Assembly: GCF_002844195.1 (NCBI RefSeq)
Contig: NZ_PEND01000001.1
Location: forward strand, 62,001 to 126,000
Length of the DNA stretch: 64,000 bases
Source of the DNA: Halegenticoccus soli
GTDB lineage: Archaea; Halobacteriota; Halobacteria; Halobacteriales; Haloferacaceae
Direction: 5' to 3'
Of this stretch, positions 36,024-44,518 are shown in pieces. The translations under genes and the position numbers were made by a program. Under the pieces are notes generated by a model. It saw only the letters and a list, made by a program, of their open reading frames with translations. It made no database searches and was not told the DNA's origin. Position 1 is the stretch's first letter, and the number at the start of each line of letters is the position of its first letter.

Positions 36024-37358
36024 TCAGCGGGACGCGTGGGGGTTCGAGATCACCTCGCCGTGCAGGGGGATGTCGAAGTAGCGCTCTCCGTCCACCTCGT
36101 CGAGCGTCCCCTCGGCGAGCGCCTCGAAGGTCGTCATGAACCCCACCTTCGTCGCCTCCATCTGCTTGCCGAGCGCCATCTGCCCGCGGTCGTCCGTCTG
36201 GTAGGACACCTCGTAGAGCATCCCCGCGGCGTCGGTGTGCGGCGTGAGCGCGTCGAGGTACGATCCCCACAGCGTCGCGTACCCGTACCGCGTGATGCTG
36301 TCGAAGACGCTGTCGCCTCGCTCCGCGAGCGCGTCGGCGACCAGGGTGCTCATCCGGAGCGACCGCGCGCTCGTCTCGGGGCCGATGAACGGGTTGACCA
36401 CGTCCTCGACCGGCGCGTCCGGGTCGTCGTACGGCGCGCGGTCGCGGTAGGTCGGACCGTAGGCCGCCATCACGCTCATGATCGTCTGCTTCGGGGGTTT
36501 GTTGCCGTCGCCCGAGTCGGGGACGAGGTACGATCCCTGGTGGTGGTGCGTGATGGCGACGTCGGGGTCGGCCCGGAAGTACGAGTCCGTGACGGCGCGC
36601 ACCTCGGGCGCGAGGCGGAGGCCGCTGTTCCGCAGCGTGTACCCGTCCTGGGGCACGTCGAGGTACGCCTCGCCCTCGTCGGAGACGTACCACCACTCCG
36701 CCTCGTCGTCCGTCTTCGGGTCGAACTCCGACGGCGGCCGGAAGTTGAAGTCGCGGTTCATGTCGTAGCCCGGCGGCGTTCCGGACGGCGACGAGTAGTG
36801 GTAGTACGGCCGGTGGCGGGAGTCGCCCTCCTCCCACGCCTGCGTGTTCGTCCGCCGGCCGACCCACTCGTCCCTCCCGTCGTCGTCGACGTCGTACTCG
36901 AACATCGCGCCGTCCGGGTTCACCCGCGGGACGACCGTCAGCGTCAGTTCGTCGAGGATCCGCTCGACGCGCCCGGAGGTGCCCTGCGCGAGGTCACGAA
37001 GCAGCTTGAGCGCCACCTCGGTGCCGACGGCCTCGTCGCCGTGGATCTGTGTGATGAGGTGGACGCTCGTGTCGCCCTCGCCGACGGTCGCCTCCCAGAT
37101 GGGGTCGCCGAGGCCCGCCGACTCGCCGATCTTCCGGAGGGCGATTCGATCGCTCTGCCGGTCGAGCTTGCGGAGCGCCCGCGTCAGCTGTTCGTTCGTG
37201 TGGAAGCCGTTCAGGTTGATCGCCTGATCCGAGCCGGGCCACGGCCCGCCCGGCCGGTAGACGTCTCGATCGTCCGGTCCGGCCGCACCAGCGGTTCCGA
37301 CGGCACCGAGGCCGAGAAGCGTCGCTCCGGCGGATCTGAGGTAGGTTCGACGGCGCAT
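36024..37358 (-). CDS. Secreted M14-family zinc carboxypeptidase, second copy
   Basis: A 444-residue paralogue of the peptidase at 33287. The Tat signal is MRRRTYLRSAGATLLGLGAV. Zinc ligands are His106 and Glu109 in QIHGDEAVG and a histidine in THHHQG (271-273); VPRVNPDG is present. The candidate catalytic glutamate is in MLYEVSYQTDD. It is longer than the first copy by inserts around residues 150-260. The ATG at 37358 is preferred because the Tat motif starts there and a GTAAATGC box lies about 30 bp upstream. Confidence 0.9.
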   Translation of the reverse strand: MRRRTYLRSAGATLLGLGAVGTAGAAGPDDRDVYRPGGPWPGSDQAINLNGFHTNEQLTRALRKLDRQSDRIALRKIGESAGLGDPIWEATVGEGDTSVHLITQIHGDEAVGTEVALKLLRDLAQGTSGRVERILDELTLTVVPRVNPDGAMFEYDVDDDGRDEWVGRRTNTQAWEEGDSRHRPYYHYSSPSGTPPGYDMNRDFNFRPPSEFDPKTDDEAEWWYVSDEGEAYLDVPQDGYTLRNSGLRLAPEVRAVTDSYFRADPDVAITHHHQGSYLVPDSGDGNKPPKQTIMSVMAAYGPTYRDRAPYDDPDAPVEDVVNPFIGPETSARSLRMSTLVADALAERGDSVFDSITRYGYATLWGSYLDALTPHTDAAGMLYEVSYQTDDRGQMALGKQMEATKVGFMTTFEALAEGTLDEVDGERYFDIPLHGEVISNPHASR

Positions 37359-37553
37359 TGTGCGCCCTTCTGTTGGAAAATGCGAAGTAAATGCATTTCT
37401 AAGATTCACTGATAGTTAACTGACGAGGCTGCCGGCGCGCGACCGGCGAGCAGTCGGGGAGGTGTCAGAGAGTCGGCCGGGATCGACGAGTCGACGGGCG
37501 GCGCGTCGACACGGCGATGAGTTGACGAGCCACGAACGGCGTCTCGCGGCCCC

Positions 37554-38567
37554 TCAGCGGTCGCCGCGGCTCGGCAGATCGGGCTCGTAGCCGATCGCCT
37601 CGATCGCCGTGTCGAGGACGCCGTCCACGTTGTCGCCCTCCGCGACGCTCATGTACGCGTCCGCCTCGACGTCCGTCGAGCGGTCGCTCTTGTTGCAGAC
37701 GGTGAGAACGGGGACGTCCGCGCCCTCGAACCGGGCGGCCACGGCGTCCCGGAGTTCGAGCTGCGCGTCGAGGGGGTAGCCGCACGCCTCGGAGGCGTCG
37801 ACGACGAACAGCACGGCGTCGGCGAGGTGTTCGAGCGCGCTGACCGCCTGCCGCTCGATGTCGTTGCGCTCCTCCTCGGGGCGGTCGAGCAGCCCCGGGG
37901 TGTCGATGATCTGATAGCGGATCCGGTCGCGCTCGAAGTGGCCGATCCCGACGCCCTTCGTCGTGAAGGGGTACGCCGCGATCTCGTTTCGCGCGCGGGT
38001 GACCGCGTTCACGAACGACGACTTGCCGACGTTCGGGTAGCCGGCGACGACGAGCGTCGGCTCGTCCGGGCGGACGTCCGGCAGCGTCCTCAGCGCGTCG
38101 CGGGCGTCCCCGACGCGGCGGAGGTCCGCCTCGACCTCCTCGACGATGTCGGCCATCCGGGCGAACGCCTGCTTTCTGTGCTTCCGCGCCGTCTCCGGAT
38201 CCGTCCTGCGGAGCTTCGACCCGTACTCGTCCTTGATCTCGCGGACCTGTCGGCTGGCCCACCCCACCTCCGAGAGGCTCTGGCGGAGGATGTCGACGCC
38301 GCCCTCGTCCTCGCGGCCGCCGAACGACGGCTCTGTCTTGAGCACCGCGTCCGCGAGTTCGTAGTAGAACGGGTCCACGAGGTCGAAGTCGGGCCACTCC
38401 GTGACGACGTTCTCCAAGTTGTCCGAGAGGATGTTCGCCGCCGTCTGCAGCATCGACTGCTGGGCTTCGAGGCCCTGCTTGGCCCGTCCGGCCCGCGCCG
38501 CCCGCGAGAACGCCTTGTCGATGAGCTCCTCCGACCGGGGCGTCGTCGGAAGGTTCTCGAAAATCAT
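37554..38567 (-). CDS. NOG1/Obg-type GTPase
   Basis: A 337-residue GTPase. A helical N-terminal domain of about 160 residues precedes the G domain: G1 GYPNVGKSS, G2-like YPFTTKG, G3 DTPGLL and G4 NKSD. This layout is that of NOG1, which helps build the large ribosomal subunit. It begins at the ATG 38567; a CTTTTAGG box around 38591-38598 lies about 28 bp upstream. The 186-bp stretch 37359-37553 upstream of the M14 peptidase shows nothing notable. Confidence 0.92.
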   Translation of the reverse strand: MIFENLPTTPRSEELIDKAFSRAARAGRAKQGLEAQQSMLQTAANILSDNLENVVTEWPDFDLVDPFYYELADAVLKTEPSFGGREDEGGVDILRQSLSEVGWASRQVREIKDEYGSKLRRTDPETARKHRKQAFARMADIVEEVEADLRRVGDARDALRTLPDVRPDEPTLVVAGYPNVGKSSFVNAVTRARNEIAAYPFTTKGVGIGHFERDRIRYQIIDTPGLLDRPEEERNDIERQAVSALEHLADAVLFVVDASEACGYPLDAQLELRDAVAARFEGADVPVLTVCNKSDRSTDVEADAYMSVAEGDNVDGVLDTAIEAIGYEPDLPSRGDR

Positions 38568-38675
38568 GTACCCGGTTACTCGCCCCGCACCTAAAAGCGC
38601 GTCCGTTCGGCCGTCACGCGAGGCGGCGTCGGGCTCGCGGATCGAACCGACCCGGTCCGCCGCTTCGACGCGCGT

Positions 38676-38752
38676 CGGTTCGACGGACAATCCCTGTCGG
38701 TTCGACGGCCATTTCCAGCCGATTCGACCGATACTTCCAGCCGGTTCGGCGA
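38676..38752. repeat. 22-bp tandem repeats in the NOG1/DUF5518 divergent promoter region
   Basis: Units begin with CGGTTCGACGG at 38676, CGGTTCGACGG at 38698, CGATTCGACCG at 38720 and CGGTTCGGCGA at 38742, with a constant 22-bp period. Each unit but the last ends in a TTCCAGC-like tail. The array lies between divergent starts at 38567 and 38787. Two helical turns per unit would put any bound protein on one face of the DNA. Confidence 0.75.
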
Positions 38753-38786
38753 GCGGCTTTTCCCCGCGCCGCCCGTAGAGTGGCGC

Positions 38787-39149
38787 ATGACTGACTGGCG
38801 CGCGGTCGGCGTCGGCTTCGTCGTCCTCCTCGTCGTCGGCGCTCTCGGCCTCTCGGCACCGGTGATCGGACAGATCGGCGCGGGGCTCGTCGGCGGGTTC
38901 GCCGCCGGGTACCTCGCCGGGGGTGGCCTCGGCCGCGGCGCGTGGCACGGCCTGCTCGCGGGGTCGATCACGGGCGTCGTCCTGACGGTCCTGCTCGCGC
39001 TCGTCGGCAGCGCGATCGGCCTCGGCGCGGGCCCCGTCGGGGCGTTCCTCGGCGGCGCGGGCGTGCTCGTCGTCGGCCTGTTCGTCACGCTCCTGTTCGC
39101 GCTCGACAGCGCCCTCGCGGGGGCGGTCGGCGCTGCGCTGAAGGGCTGA
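38787..39149 (+). CDS. DUF5518-type membrane protein
   Basis: A 120-residue protein of four hydrophobic segments rich in Gly, Ala and Leu (for example VGVGFVVLLVVGALGLSAPV and LVGSAIGLGAGPVGAFLGGA). I recall similar haloarchaeal proteins as DUF5518. The function is unknown. It starts 35 bp after the 22-bp repeat array. Confidence 0.78.
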   Translation: MTDWRAVGVGFVVLLVVGALGLSAPVIGQIGAGLVGGFAAGYLAGGGLGRGAWHGLLAGSITGVVLTVLLALVGSAIGLGAGPVGAFLGGAGVLVVGLFVTLLFALDSALAGAVGAALKG

Positions 39150-39179
39150 GGGCCGAAAAATCCAGCGGCGTCCTCTCTC

Positions 39180-39425
39180 TCACCCCTTGATCGTGAGCAC
39201 TCCGTCGTTGACGGTGATCTCGTCGGCCTCGGCCGGCACCTCGAACTCGAACTGCTGGTCGCCGAGCACGACGATCGCCGTGCCGTCGACGACGTCGACC
39301 GACGGCTCGCCCGCGGCCGGTCCGAAGTCCACCGCGATGACGCTGTCCCCGTCGTACTCGTAGTGGCGGATCGCGACGTCCTGTCGCCTGTTCGCTTCGG
39401 CTTCGAGTTCGCGCGGCGTTTCCAT
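39180..39425 (-). CDS. Small beta-sandwich protein (DUF7127/Hsp20-like)
   Basis: An 81-residue protein, METPRELEAEANRRQDVAIRHYEYDGDS..., whose strand pattern (VDVVDGTAIVVLGDQQFEFEVPAEADEITVNDGVLTIKG) resembles a short Hsp20/alpha-crystallin sandwich ending in a terminal strand. I recall DUF7127 for such haloarchaeal proteins. Chaperone activity is only a guess. Confidence 0.75.
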   Translation of the reverse strand: METPRELEAEANRRQDVAIRHYEYDGDSVIAVDFGPAAGEPSVDVVDGTAIVVLGDQQFEFEVPAEADEITVNDGVLTIKG

Positions 39426-39585
39426 GGCTGCGCAGTCGACGCGAACGACCGTAAGTTCTCTGTCCGCCCGGACGAGCGCGGGCTCGGCCACCGCCTCACC
39501 GGCGCTCCTCGGCCGCGAAACGGTTCTGAAGCCCCGACGGCGTCGGCGCCCTACCGGCGATGGCACCCTCCGACGGCGCGTCCGG

Positions 39586-40098
39586 TCACTCCTCCGCGTC
39601 CGTTCCGCGGTCCAGGTACTCCCGCTGGACGGCGATCACCTCGCTCGAATCCGCACAGCCCGCGTAGCGCCGCAGCGGCTCCTCGTTGAGCTTGAGGAAC
39701 GTCTCGCCCCAGCGGAACTTCGAGAGGATCTCCTCGGCCCGCTCGCGCTCGCCGAAGACGACGAGGGCGGCCGCCAGCGCTTCGACCGTCGTCAGGCGGA
39801 GGGGCCGGCCGAAGTTCACGGGGTTGGCGGCGACGAGGTACGGGAGCGCGCGGTGGACGCCCGGGAGAGAAAAACGCGCCTTGCCCGCGGTCTCCCACGA
39901 GCAGTCGAGGGCGACGAGCGCGTCCGCCTCCTCGGCGTCGGCGGGGGAGAGCGCCCGCTCGGCGTGCGGATTGAGCACGACCCCGTACGGGGTCTCGCGG
40001 TCCGTTCGGTGCAGCGCCGCGAGGTCGAAGCGCGCGAGTTTCCTCGCCGTGCACTTCTCGGGGTCGTCGTCGCCCTCGTACCTGATGTGCAGTTCCAC
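39586..40098 (-). CDS. tsr3: rRNA aminocarboxypropyltransferase Tsr3 (DUF367)
   Basis: A 170-residue Tsr3 protein. It shows the DUF367 features: [33 protein letters not shown] and [20 protein letters not shown]. Tsr3 transfers an aminocarboxypropyl group from S-adenosylmethionine to a hypermodified base of small-subunit rRNA. The start is a GTG at 40098. Confidence 0.92.
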   Translation of the reverse strand: MELHIRYEGDDDPEKCTARKLARFDLAALHRTDRETPYGVVLNPHAERALSPADAEEADALVALDCSWETAGKARFSLPGVHRALPYLVAANPVNFGRPLRLTTVEALAAALVVFGERERAEEILSKFRWGETFLKLNEEPLRRYAGCADSSEVIAVQREYLDRGTDAEE

Positions 40099-40145
40099 AC
40101 CCGGTCAATGCGTCGGGGGATCAAAAGTGCCGCGCTCCTGACTCG

Positions 40146-40193
40146 TCTCTCCCTTTCTCTCTTTCTCCGTCCCGTCCCTCTCCCTCTCTCTCC
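40146..40193. repeat. Polypyrimidine tract
   Basis: About 48 bp of nearly pure C/T, with uninterrupted runs at 40146-40168 and 40175-40193. CTCCGTCCCGT follows the first run and recurs right after the second. It lies between divergent tsr3 and the SnoaL-like gene. Mirror-type pyrimidine runs can form triplex DNA. Confidence 0.65.
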
Positions 40194-40234
40194 GTCCCGT
40201 CGGTTCTATAGGCCGCCGGGCGTCAAGTGCGCGT

Positions 40235-40579
40235 ATGGATCACACTGAGGCCGTGCGGTCGTACTACGGCGCGCTCGACGCGCACGACTACGACCGGCTG
40301 TCGGCGCTGCTCTCGGCGGACTTCGTCCAGCGGCGGCCGGATCGAACCTTTGAGGGCCGCGAGGCGTTCGTCTCGTTCATGCGCGACGGGCGGCCCCGGA
40401 CGGACACGACGCACGAGATCGACTCGATCTACGAGCGCGTCGACGGCGAGGGCGACGCGGTCGAACTGGCGGCGCGCGGGCGGCTCCTCGCCGACGGCGG
40501 CGAGGAACTGCTCCCCTTCGTCGACGTGTTCCGGTTCGAGGACGGGCGGATCGCGGAGCTTTCGACCTACGCCCGCTGA
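40235..40579 (+). CDS. SnoaL/NTF2-like protein
   Basis: A 114-residue cone-shaped alpha+beta protein. Family marks: VRSYYGALDAHDYDRLSALLSADF, a central VSFMRDGRP and the last strands VDVFRFEDGRIAELSTYAR. Such folds serve as small isomerases, hydrolases or ligand-binding proteins; no catalytic residues can be assigned. CTATAG at 40206-40211 lies about 27 bp before the ATG. Confidence 0.82.
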   Translation: MDHTEAVRSYYGALDAHDYDRLSALLSADFVQRRPDRTFEGREAFVSFMRDGRPRTDTTHEIDSIYERVDGEGDAVELAARGRLLADGGEELLPFVDVFRFEDGRIAELSTYAR

Positions 40580-40592
40580 ATCGCGGCTCCCG

Positions 40593-40712
40593 CTACCTGC
40601 CGGTCTCCAGTCGCGCTCGGCGCTCTTCGAACTCCTCGTCGCCGAGAGCGCCCCGGGCGTACGCCCGGCGGAGCACTTCGGTCGGGTTCGGTTCGCCGCC
40701 CGTCGTCCGCCC
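40593..40712 (-). pseudogene. Possible SHOCT-domain remnant after serS
   Basis: The frame ends in PTEVLRRAYARGALGDEEFEERRARLETGR, which fits the SHOCT consensus (L-x-x-L-x-x-G-x-I/L-T/S-x-E-E-F-x-x-x-K/R). The only start inside is a GTG at the LRR position, giving 27 residues. The rest of any original gene is absent: the frame runs back into serS, where it is out of phase. A decayed C-terminal fragment is the simplest reading. Confidence 0.4.
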
Positions 40713-40714
40713 CG

Positions 40715-42094
40715 TCAGTCCCGCTTCCCCGCGCCGACGGCGCTCTCGCCGACCGGCTCGTGCCCTTCGATCACTTCCGCGCCGTTCATGTACGGTCGGA
40801 GCGCCTCCGGCACGGTGACGGTGCCGTCGTCGTTCTGGTAGTACTCGAGGAGGGCGACCATCACGCGGCCGATCGCCGTGCCCGAGGCGTTGAGGGTGTG
40901 GAGGTACTCGGCCGACTCGTGGCGCTCGGGCCGGTAGCGGAGGCCGGCGCGCCGGGCCTGGAAGTCCTCGAAGTTCGACGCGCTCGACACTTCGAGCCAC
41001 CGGCCGCCCCGCTCGGGGCCGTCGTCGGCCGGCGTGCCGGGCGCCCACACCTCGATGTCGTACGTCTTTGCCGAGGAGAACGTGAGATCGCCGGTGCAGA
41101 GATTCAGGATCCGGTAGGGGAGGCCGAGGCGCTTCAGCACCTCCTCGGCTTCCCCGACGAGGGCTTCGAGCCGGTCGTAGCTGTCGTCGGGCTCGACGAA
41201 GTTGACGAGTTCGACCTTGTTGAACTGGTGGACGCGGACGATGCCGCGCGTCTCGGTGCCGTGTTCGCCGGCCTCGCGGCGGAAGTTCGGGGTGTACGCC
41301 TGGTGCTTCAGCGGGAGGTCCTCCCGCAGGAGGATCTCCTCGGCGTACATGTTCGTCACCGGCACCTCCGCGGTCGGACAGAGCCAGAGGTCGTCCTCGT
41401 CGTACGCCTCGGTCTCCGAGCCGCCGATCCGGTAGGCGTCCTCGGCGAACTTCGGGAGCTGACCGGTGCCGACCATCGAGGTGGTCTTGACCGGGATCGG
41501 CGGGAAGAGGTCGACGTACCCCTGCTCGCGGTGGACGTCGAGCATGAACTGGATCAGCGCGTGCTCCAGCATCGCGCCCTCGCCCTTGAGGAAGTAAAAG
41601 CCCGAGCCGGTGGTCTTCGCGGCGCGCGCCTCGTCGATGATGTCGAGCTCCTCGCCGAGTTCGTAGTGCGGGACGACCTCCTCCGGCAGCTCCCGGAGCG
41701 CGTCGAACCCGACGCGGCGCACCTCCACGTTGTCGCGCTCGTCGTCGCCGACGGGGACGCTCTCGTGCGGGACGTTCGGGAGTTCGAGGAGCGCGGCGTC
41801 CAGCTCCGCCTCCAGCTCGTCGGCCCGCGCTTCGACCTCGGCGAGCTCGGCCTTCAGCTCCTGCGACCGCTCGATTGCCTCCTGCGCCTCGGCCTCCTTC
41901 CCGTCGGCCTTCAACCGGCCGATCTCGCCGCTGACCTCGTTGCGCTCGTGGCGGAGGTCGTCGCCCCGGCTCTTCAACGCGCGCCACTCCTCGTCGAGGT
42001 CGAGCACCCGATCGAGGTCGACGTCGTACCCGCGCTGTTCGAGCGACGCGCGGACCTCCTCCGGGTGCTCGCGGAGGTACTGCCTGCTGAGCAT
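40715..42094 (-). CDS. serS: Seryl-tRNA synthetase
   Basis: A 459-residue class II synthetase of the common (not methanogenic) type. Residues about 35-105 are the long coiled-coil arm that binds tRNA-Ser (EWRALKSRGDDLRHERNEVS...). Motif 2 is FRREAGEHGTETRGIVRVHQFNKVE and motif 3 is NASGTAIGRVMVALLEYYQ. The ATG at 42094 gives the normal MLSRQYLREHPEEVRASL start. Confidence 0.97.
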   Translation of the reverse strand: MLSRQYLREHPEEVRASLEQRGYDVDLDRVLDLDEEWRALKSRGDDLRHERNEVSGEIGRLKADGKEAEAQEAIERSQELKAELAEVEARADELEAELDAALLELPNVPHESVPVGDDERDNVEVRRVGFDALRELPEEVVPHYELGEELDIIDEARAAKTTGSGFYFLKGEGAMLEHALIQFMLDVHREQGYVDLFPPIPVKTTSMVGTGQLPKFAEDAYRIGGSETEAYDEDDLWLCPTAEVPVTNMYAEEILLREDLPLKHQAYTPNFRREAGEHGTETRGIVRVHQFNKVELVNFVEPDDSYDRLEALVGEAEEVLKRLGLPYRILNLCTGDLTFSSAKTYDIEVWAPGTPADDGPERGGRWLEVSSASNFEDFQARRAGLRYRPERHESAEYLHTLNASGTAIGRVMVALLEYYQNDDGTVTVPEALRPYMNGAEVIEGHEPVGESAVGAGKRD

Positions 42095-42213
42095 TTACTC
42101 GACGTTCTTCGGGGCGGGGGAAAACCGTGTCGCATCCGTGCGATTCCGTGTCCCGGTGCGTCTGGAGAACCCGCCCGCGGTCGTTCGTCCCCCGAGGGCC
42201 GGGCGGACGGACG

Positions 42214-42290
42214 CCGAAGGGGCGCTCACCGGAGAACCGAGGGGACGCTCATCGGGGCCGACAGAGCCGAGGCGACGCTCACCAGAGAAC
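42214..42290 (-). repeat. Three tandem copies of the DASS carrier's 3' end with stop codon
   Basis: Read on the minus strand, the gene ends GTTCTCTGGTGAGCG with stop TGA at 42281-42279. Related copies follow with TGAGCGTCCCCTCG at about 42251-42238 and GTTCTCCGGTGAGCGC at about 42237-42222. All three keep TGAGCG, then CC(C/T)CG-like tails. Spacing is about 30 and 23 bp, and the copies extend into the gap before serS. Confidence 0.7.
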
Positions 42291-43760
42291 AGCGGGCCAG
42301 ACGAACTTGAACAGGAGCCAGATGAGCACCGTCAGGATGCCCGTCATCAGGACGTTGAGGGCCATCCCGGCCCGCATCATGTGCTCCTGTTTCAGGTGCC
42401 CGCTGCCGAAGACGATGGCGTTCGGCGGCGTCGCCACCGGCAGGGCGAAGGCGAAGCTCGCCGCGATCGCGCCGCTCACGGCGAGGAACACCGCGGCGCT
42501 CACCTCGGCGAGCCCGAGCGTCGAGGCGAAGATCCCGCCGATGCCGATGAGGATCGGGACGATGATCGTCGCCGTCGCGGTGTTCGAGGTCATCTCGGTC
42601 AGGAGGATGACGAGCAGGACGACCGCGCCGACGACGAGGAGGATCGGCGCGCCGGTGAGCGACCCGAAGACGGTCTGTGCGAGCCACTCGGTCGCGCCCG
42701 TCTCGGCGAAGGCGTCGGCCAGCGCGATCCCCCCGCCGAAGAGCAGGATGGTCCCCCAGTCGATGTCGACCAGGTCGTCCCACTCGACGGTGTCCGCGAG
42801 CACCAGCGCGGGGATCGCGTACAGCCCGACCATCACGTAGTAGAGCAGGCCCTGGTGACCCGCCACGCCGAGGACCGTCGGACCCTCGTCCGACCCGTAC
42901 AGCGTGTTGTACCACGGCTGCGAGAGCAGGCCGCTCTCGACGAGGCGCTCGGCGAGGATGTCGAGGTCGCCGACCATCCACAGCACCGCCGTGGCCCCGA
43001 AGATCGCGGCGACGCGTCGCCCCCGCGGGCCGAGCGACCCCTCCTCGCGGAGGTACTCGCGGGCCTGCCGGCGCGCGCCGCTGACGTCGTCTATCTCGGG
43101 CGGGAAGAACACGAACGTGAGGAGGTACCAGACGAGTGGCAGCGTGAGCACGACGATCGGGATGCCGATGAACAGCCAGTCGACGAAGCCGATCTCGTAG
43201 TTCAGCATGGCCGAAAGCTGCGTGGCGACCACGGCGTTGGGGGGCGTGCCGATAAGCGTGCCGACGCCGCCGACGCTCGCGGCGTACGCCGTCCCGAGCA
43301 GCGTCGCGATCTGCATGTTCGAGAAGGCGTCCGCGGTCGACTCCTCGTCCACGACCCCGTCGCGGCCGAGCACCTGCGCGAGCACGCCGAGCGCGATGGG
43401 CGTCATCATCGCCGCCGTGGCCGTGTTCGACACCCACATCGAGAGGAGCGCCGTAGCGATCATGATCGCCAGGATCAGGAGGCGCGGCGAGGCCCCCATC
43501 GCGCTCATGATCCACAGGGCGATCCGGCGGTCGATGTCGTACTTCTGGAGCGCGTTCGCGAGCATGAACCCCGCGATGAACAGGAAGATGAGGTGGTCGG
43601 CGAAGCCCGCGAGCGCCGGATCGATGTCGTTGTAGACGCCGAACCCGGTCAGGAGAACCGGAATCGAAAGCGCCGTGACCGCCAGCGGAACGACGCCCGT
43701 CACCCACAGCACCGCGGCGAAGACCATCGTCGCCACCGCGTACTGCCCCTTCACCGACAC
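42279..43760 (-). CDS. DASS/SLC13-type anion symporter, main frame
   Basis: A carrier of 493 residues in this frame, with about eleven membrane helices. DASS marks include MWVSNTATAAMMTPIAL and the repeat LLTEMTSNTATATIIVPILIGI (the two SNT sodium/anion loops) and ATPPNAIVFGSG. Members import di- or tricarboxylates or sulfate with Na+; the substrate is not clear. The only start in this frame is GTG 43760, which omits a first helix that lies upstream in another frame (see 43751-43858). A frameshift is suspected. Confidence 0.85.
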   Translation of the reverse strand: MSVKGQYAVATMVFAAVLWVTGVVPLAVTALSIPVLLTGFGVYNDIDPALAGFADHLIFLFIAGFMLANALQKYDIDRRIALWIMSAMGASPRLLILAIMIATALLSMWVSNTATAAMMTPIALGVLAQVLGRDGVVDEESTADAFSNMQIATLLGTAYAASVGGVGTLIGTPPNAVVATQLSAMLNYEIGFVDWLFIGIPIVVLTLPLVWYLLTFVFFPPEIDDVSGARRQAREYLREEGSLGPRGRRVAAIFGATAVLWMVGDLDILAERLVESGLLSQPWYNTLYGSDEGPTVLGVAGHQGLLYYVMVGLYAIPALVLADTVEWDDLVDIDWGTILLFGGGIALADAFAETGATEWLAQTVFGSLTGAPILLVVGAVVLLVILLTEMTSNTATATIIVPILIGIGGIFASTLGLAEVSAAVFLAVSGAIAASFAFALPVATPPNAIVFGSGHLKQEHMMRAGMALNVLMTGILTVLIWLLFKFVWPAVLW

Positions 43761-43858
43761 TGCGGCGACGGCCCGAACGCCACGAGCAGCGTGAGGACGG
43801 CCGCCGCGAGGAAGACGGCGACGCGTCCGCGCGCGGTCCGTTTGAGTGTCCGTATCAT
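43751..43858 (-). pseudogene. Out-of-frame first helix of the DASS carrier
   Basis: ATG 43858 opens MIRTLKRTARGRVAVFLAAA, then VLTLLVAFGPSPQCR and a stop at 43751. It reads like a basic N-terminus plus first helix of a DASS carrier, and the main frame continues with VSVKGQYAVATMVFAA ten bases before this frame stops. One lost base (or two gained) between about 43760 and 43778 would explain both. An AT-rich CTTAATCAT box at 43890-43898 lies about 30-40 bp before ATG 43858, which supports it as the real start. Confidence 0.6.
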
Positions 43859-43993
43859 TGATACGCGATAAACGATCCCAGTTCTCATACTTAATCATTT
43901 TCCATCGCGGACGCGGATAATACGGGGTCGCTCGACCGTCCGATCGGTCGACCGTCCGACGCGTTCAAGCCCGTTCCCGGCGTCCAGACCGGT

Positions 43994-44425
43994 ATGAACG
44001 CCGATGCCGAGCCCCGGGACGTCCACGTTTCGAGCGTCTTCGTCCGCGCCGGGTTCGACGCGGTGTGGGACCGCGTCGCCGACCCGCTCGGGTTCCCCGA
44101 GCTGTACCCGAACTGGACGTCGACGGTCGAACGGGACGGGGACGGGACCTTCCGCGGAACGGGGCCCGATGGGGACGAGTTCACGATCTCGCCCCGACTC
44201 CGCCGCGAGGTCGGCGTCGTCGACTTCGACGTGACCGACGCGGAGGGAAACGTGGAACGGTCGCGTTCGCGGTTGTTCCCGGTCGGCGACGACTGCTGCG
44301 TCCTGGTGCATCTCGCCATCCGACGGCCCGGGGTAAGCGACGACGGCTGGGAGGAGCACACGCGCGGTACCGACGAGGACCTGGAGCGGGCGAAGCGGCT
44401 GATCGAGTCCGAATCGGCGAGATAG
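43994..44425 (+). CDS. SRPBCC-fold protein
   Basis: A 143-residue START/SRPBCC-like protein. It has HVSSVFVRAGFDAVWDRVADPLGFPELYPNW at the start, alternating strands, and a C-terminal helix GTDEDLERAKRLIESE. Such folds hold hydrophobic ligands. The ligand is unknown. Its stop codon lies in the first unit of an 18-bp repeat array. Confidence 0.8.
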   Translation: MNADAEPRDVHVSSVFVRAGFDAVWDRVADPLGFPELYPNWTSTVERDGDGTFRGTGPDGDEFTISPRLRREVGVVDFDVTDAEGNVERSRSRLFPVGDDCCVLVHLAIRRPGVSDDGWEEHTRGTDEDLERAKRLIESESAR

Positions 44426-44481
44426 ACGGAATCGACTGAGCCGACGGAACCGACAAATTCGACGGAGCCGGCGCGGTCGCG
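44410..44481 (+). repeat. Four 18-bp repeats across the SRPBCC stop codon
   Basis: CGAATCGGCGAGATAGAC (with stop TAG at 44423-44425), GGAATCGACTGAGCCGAC, GGAACCGACAAATTCGAC and GGAGCCGGCGCGGTCGCG are contiguous. Identity falls along the array, so the first two are closest. The period is a multiple of three. Confidence 0.65.
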
Positions 44482-44518
44482 CTCGACCGCCTCCGATTTC
44501 GCCGCGCGCACCCGCCGC

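Noticed and set aside
34431-37423. TTAACTGA upstream of both M14 peptidase genes
   Set aside because: Eight bases at different distances from the two starts is too little to call a shared regulatory site.
38591-38948. Extension of the NOG1 frame upstream of 38567
   Set aside because: The extra sequence crosses the 22-bp repeats and a divergent gene start, and a promoter box fits ATG 38567.
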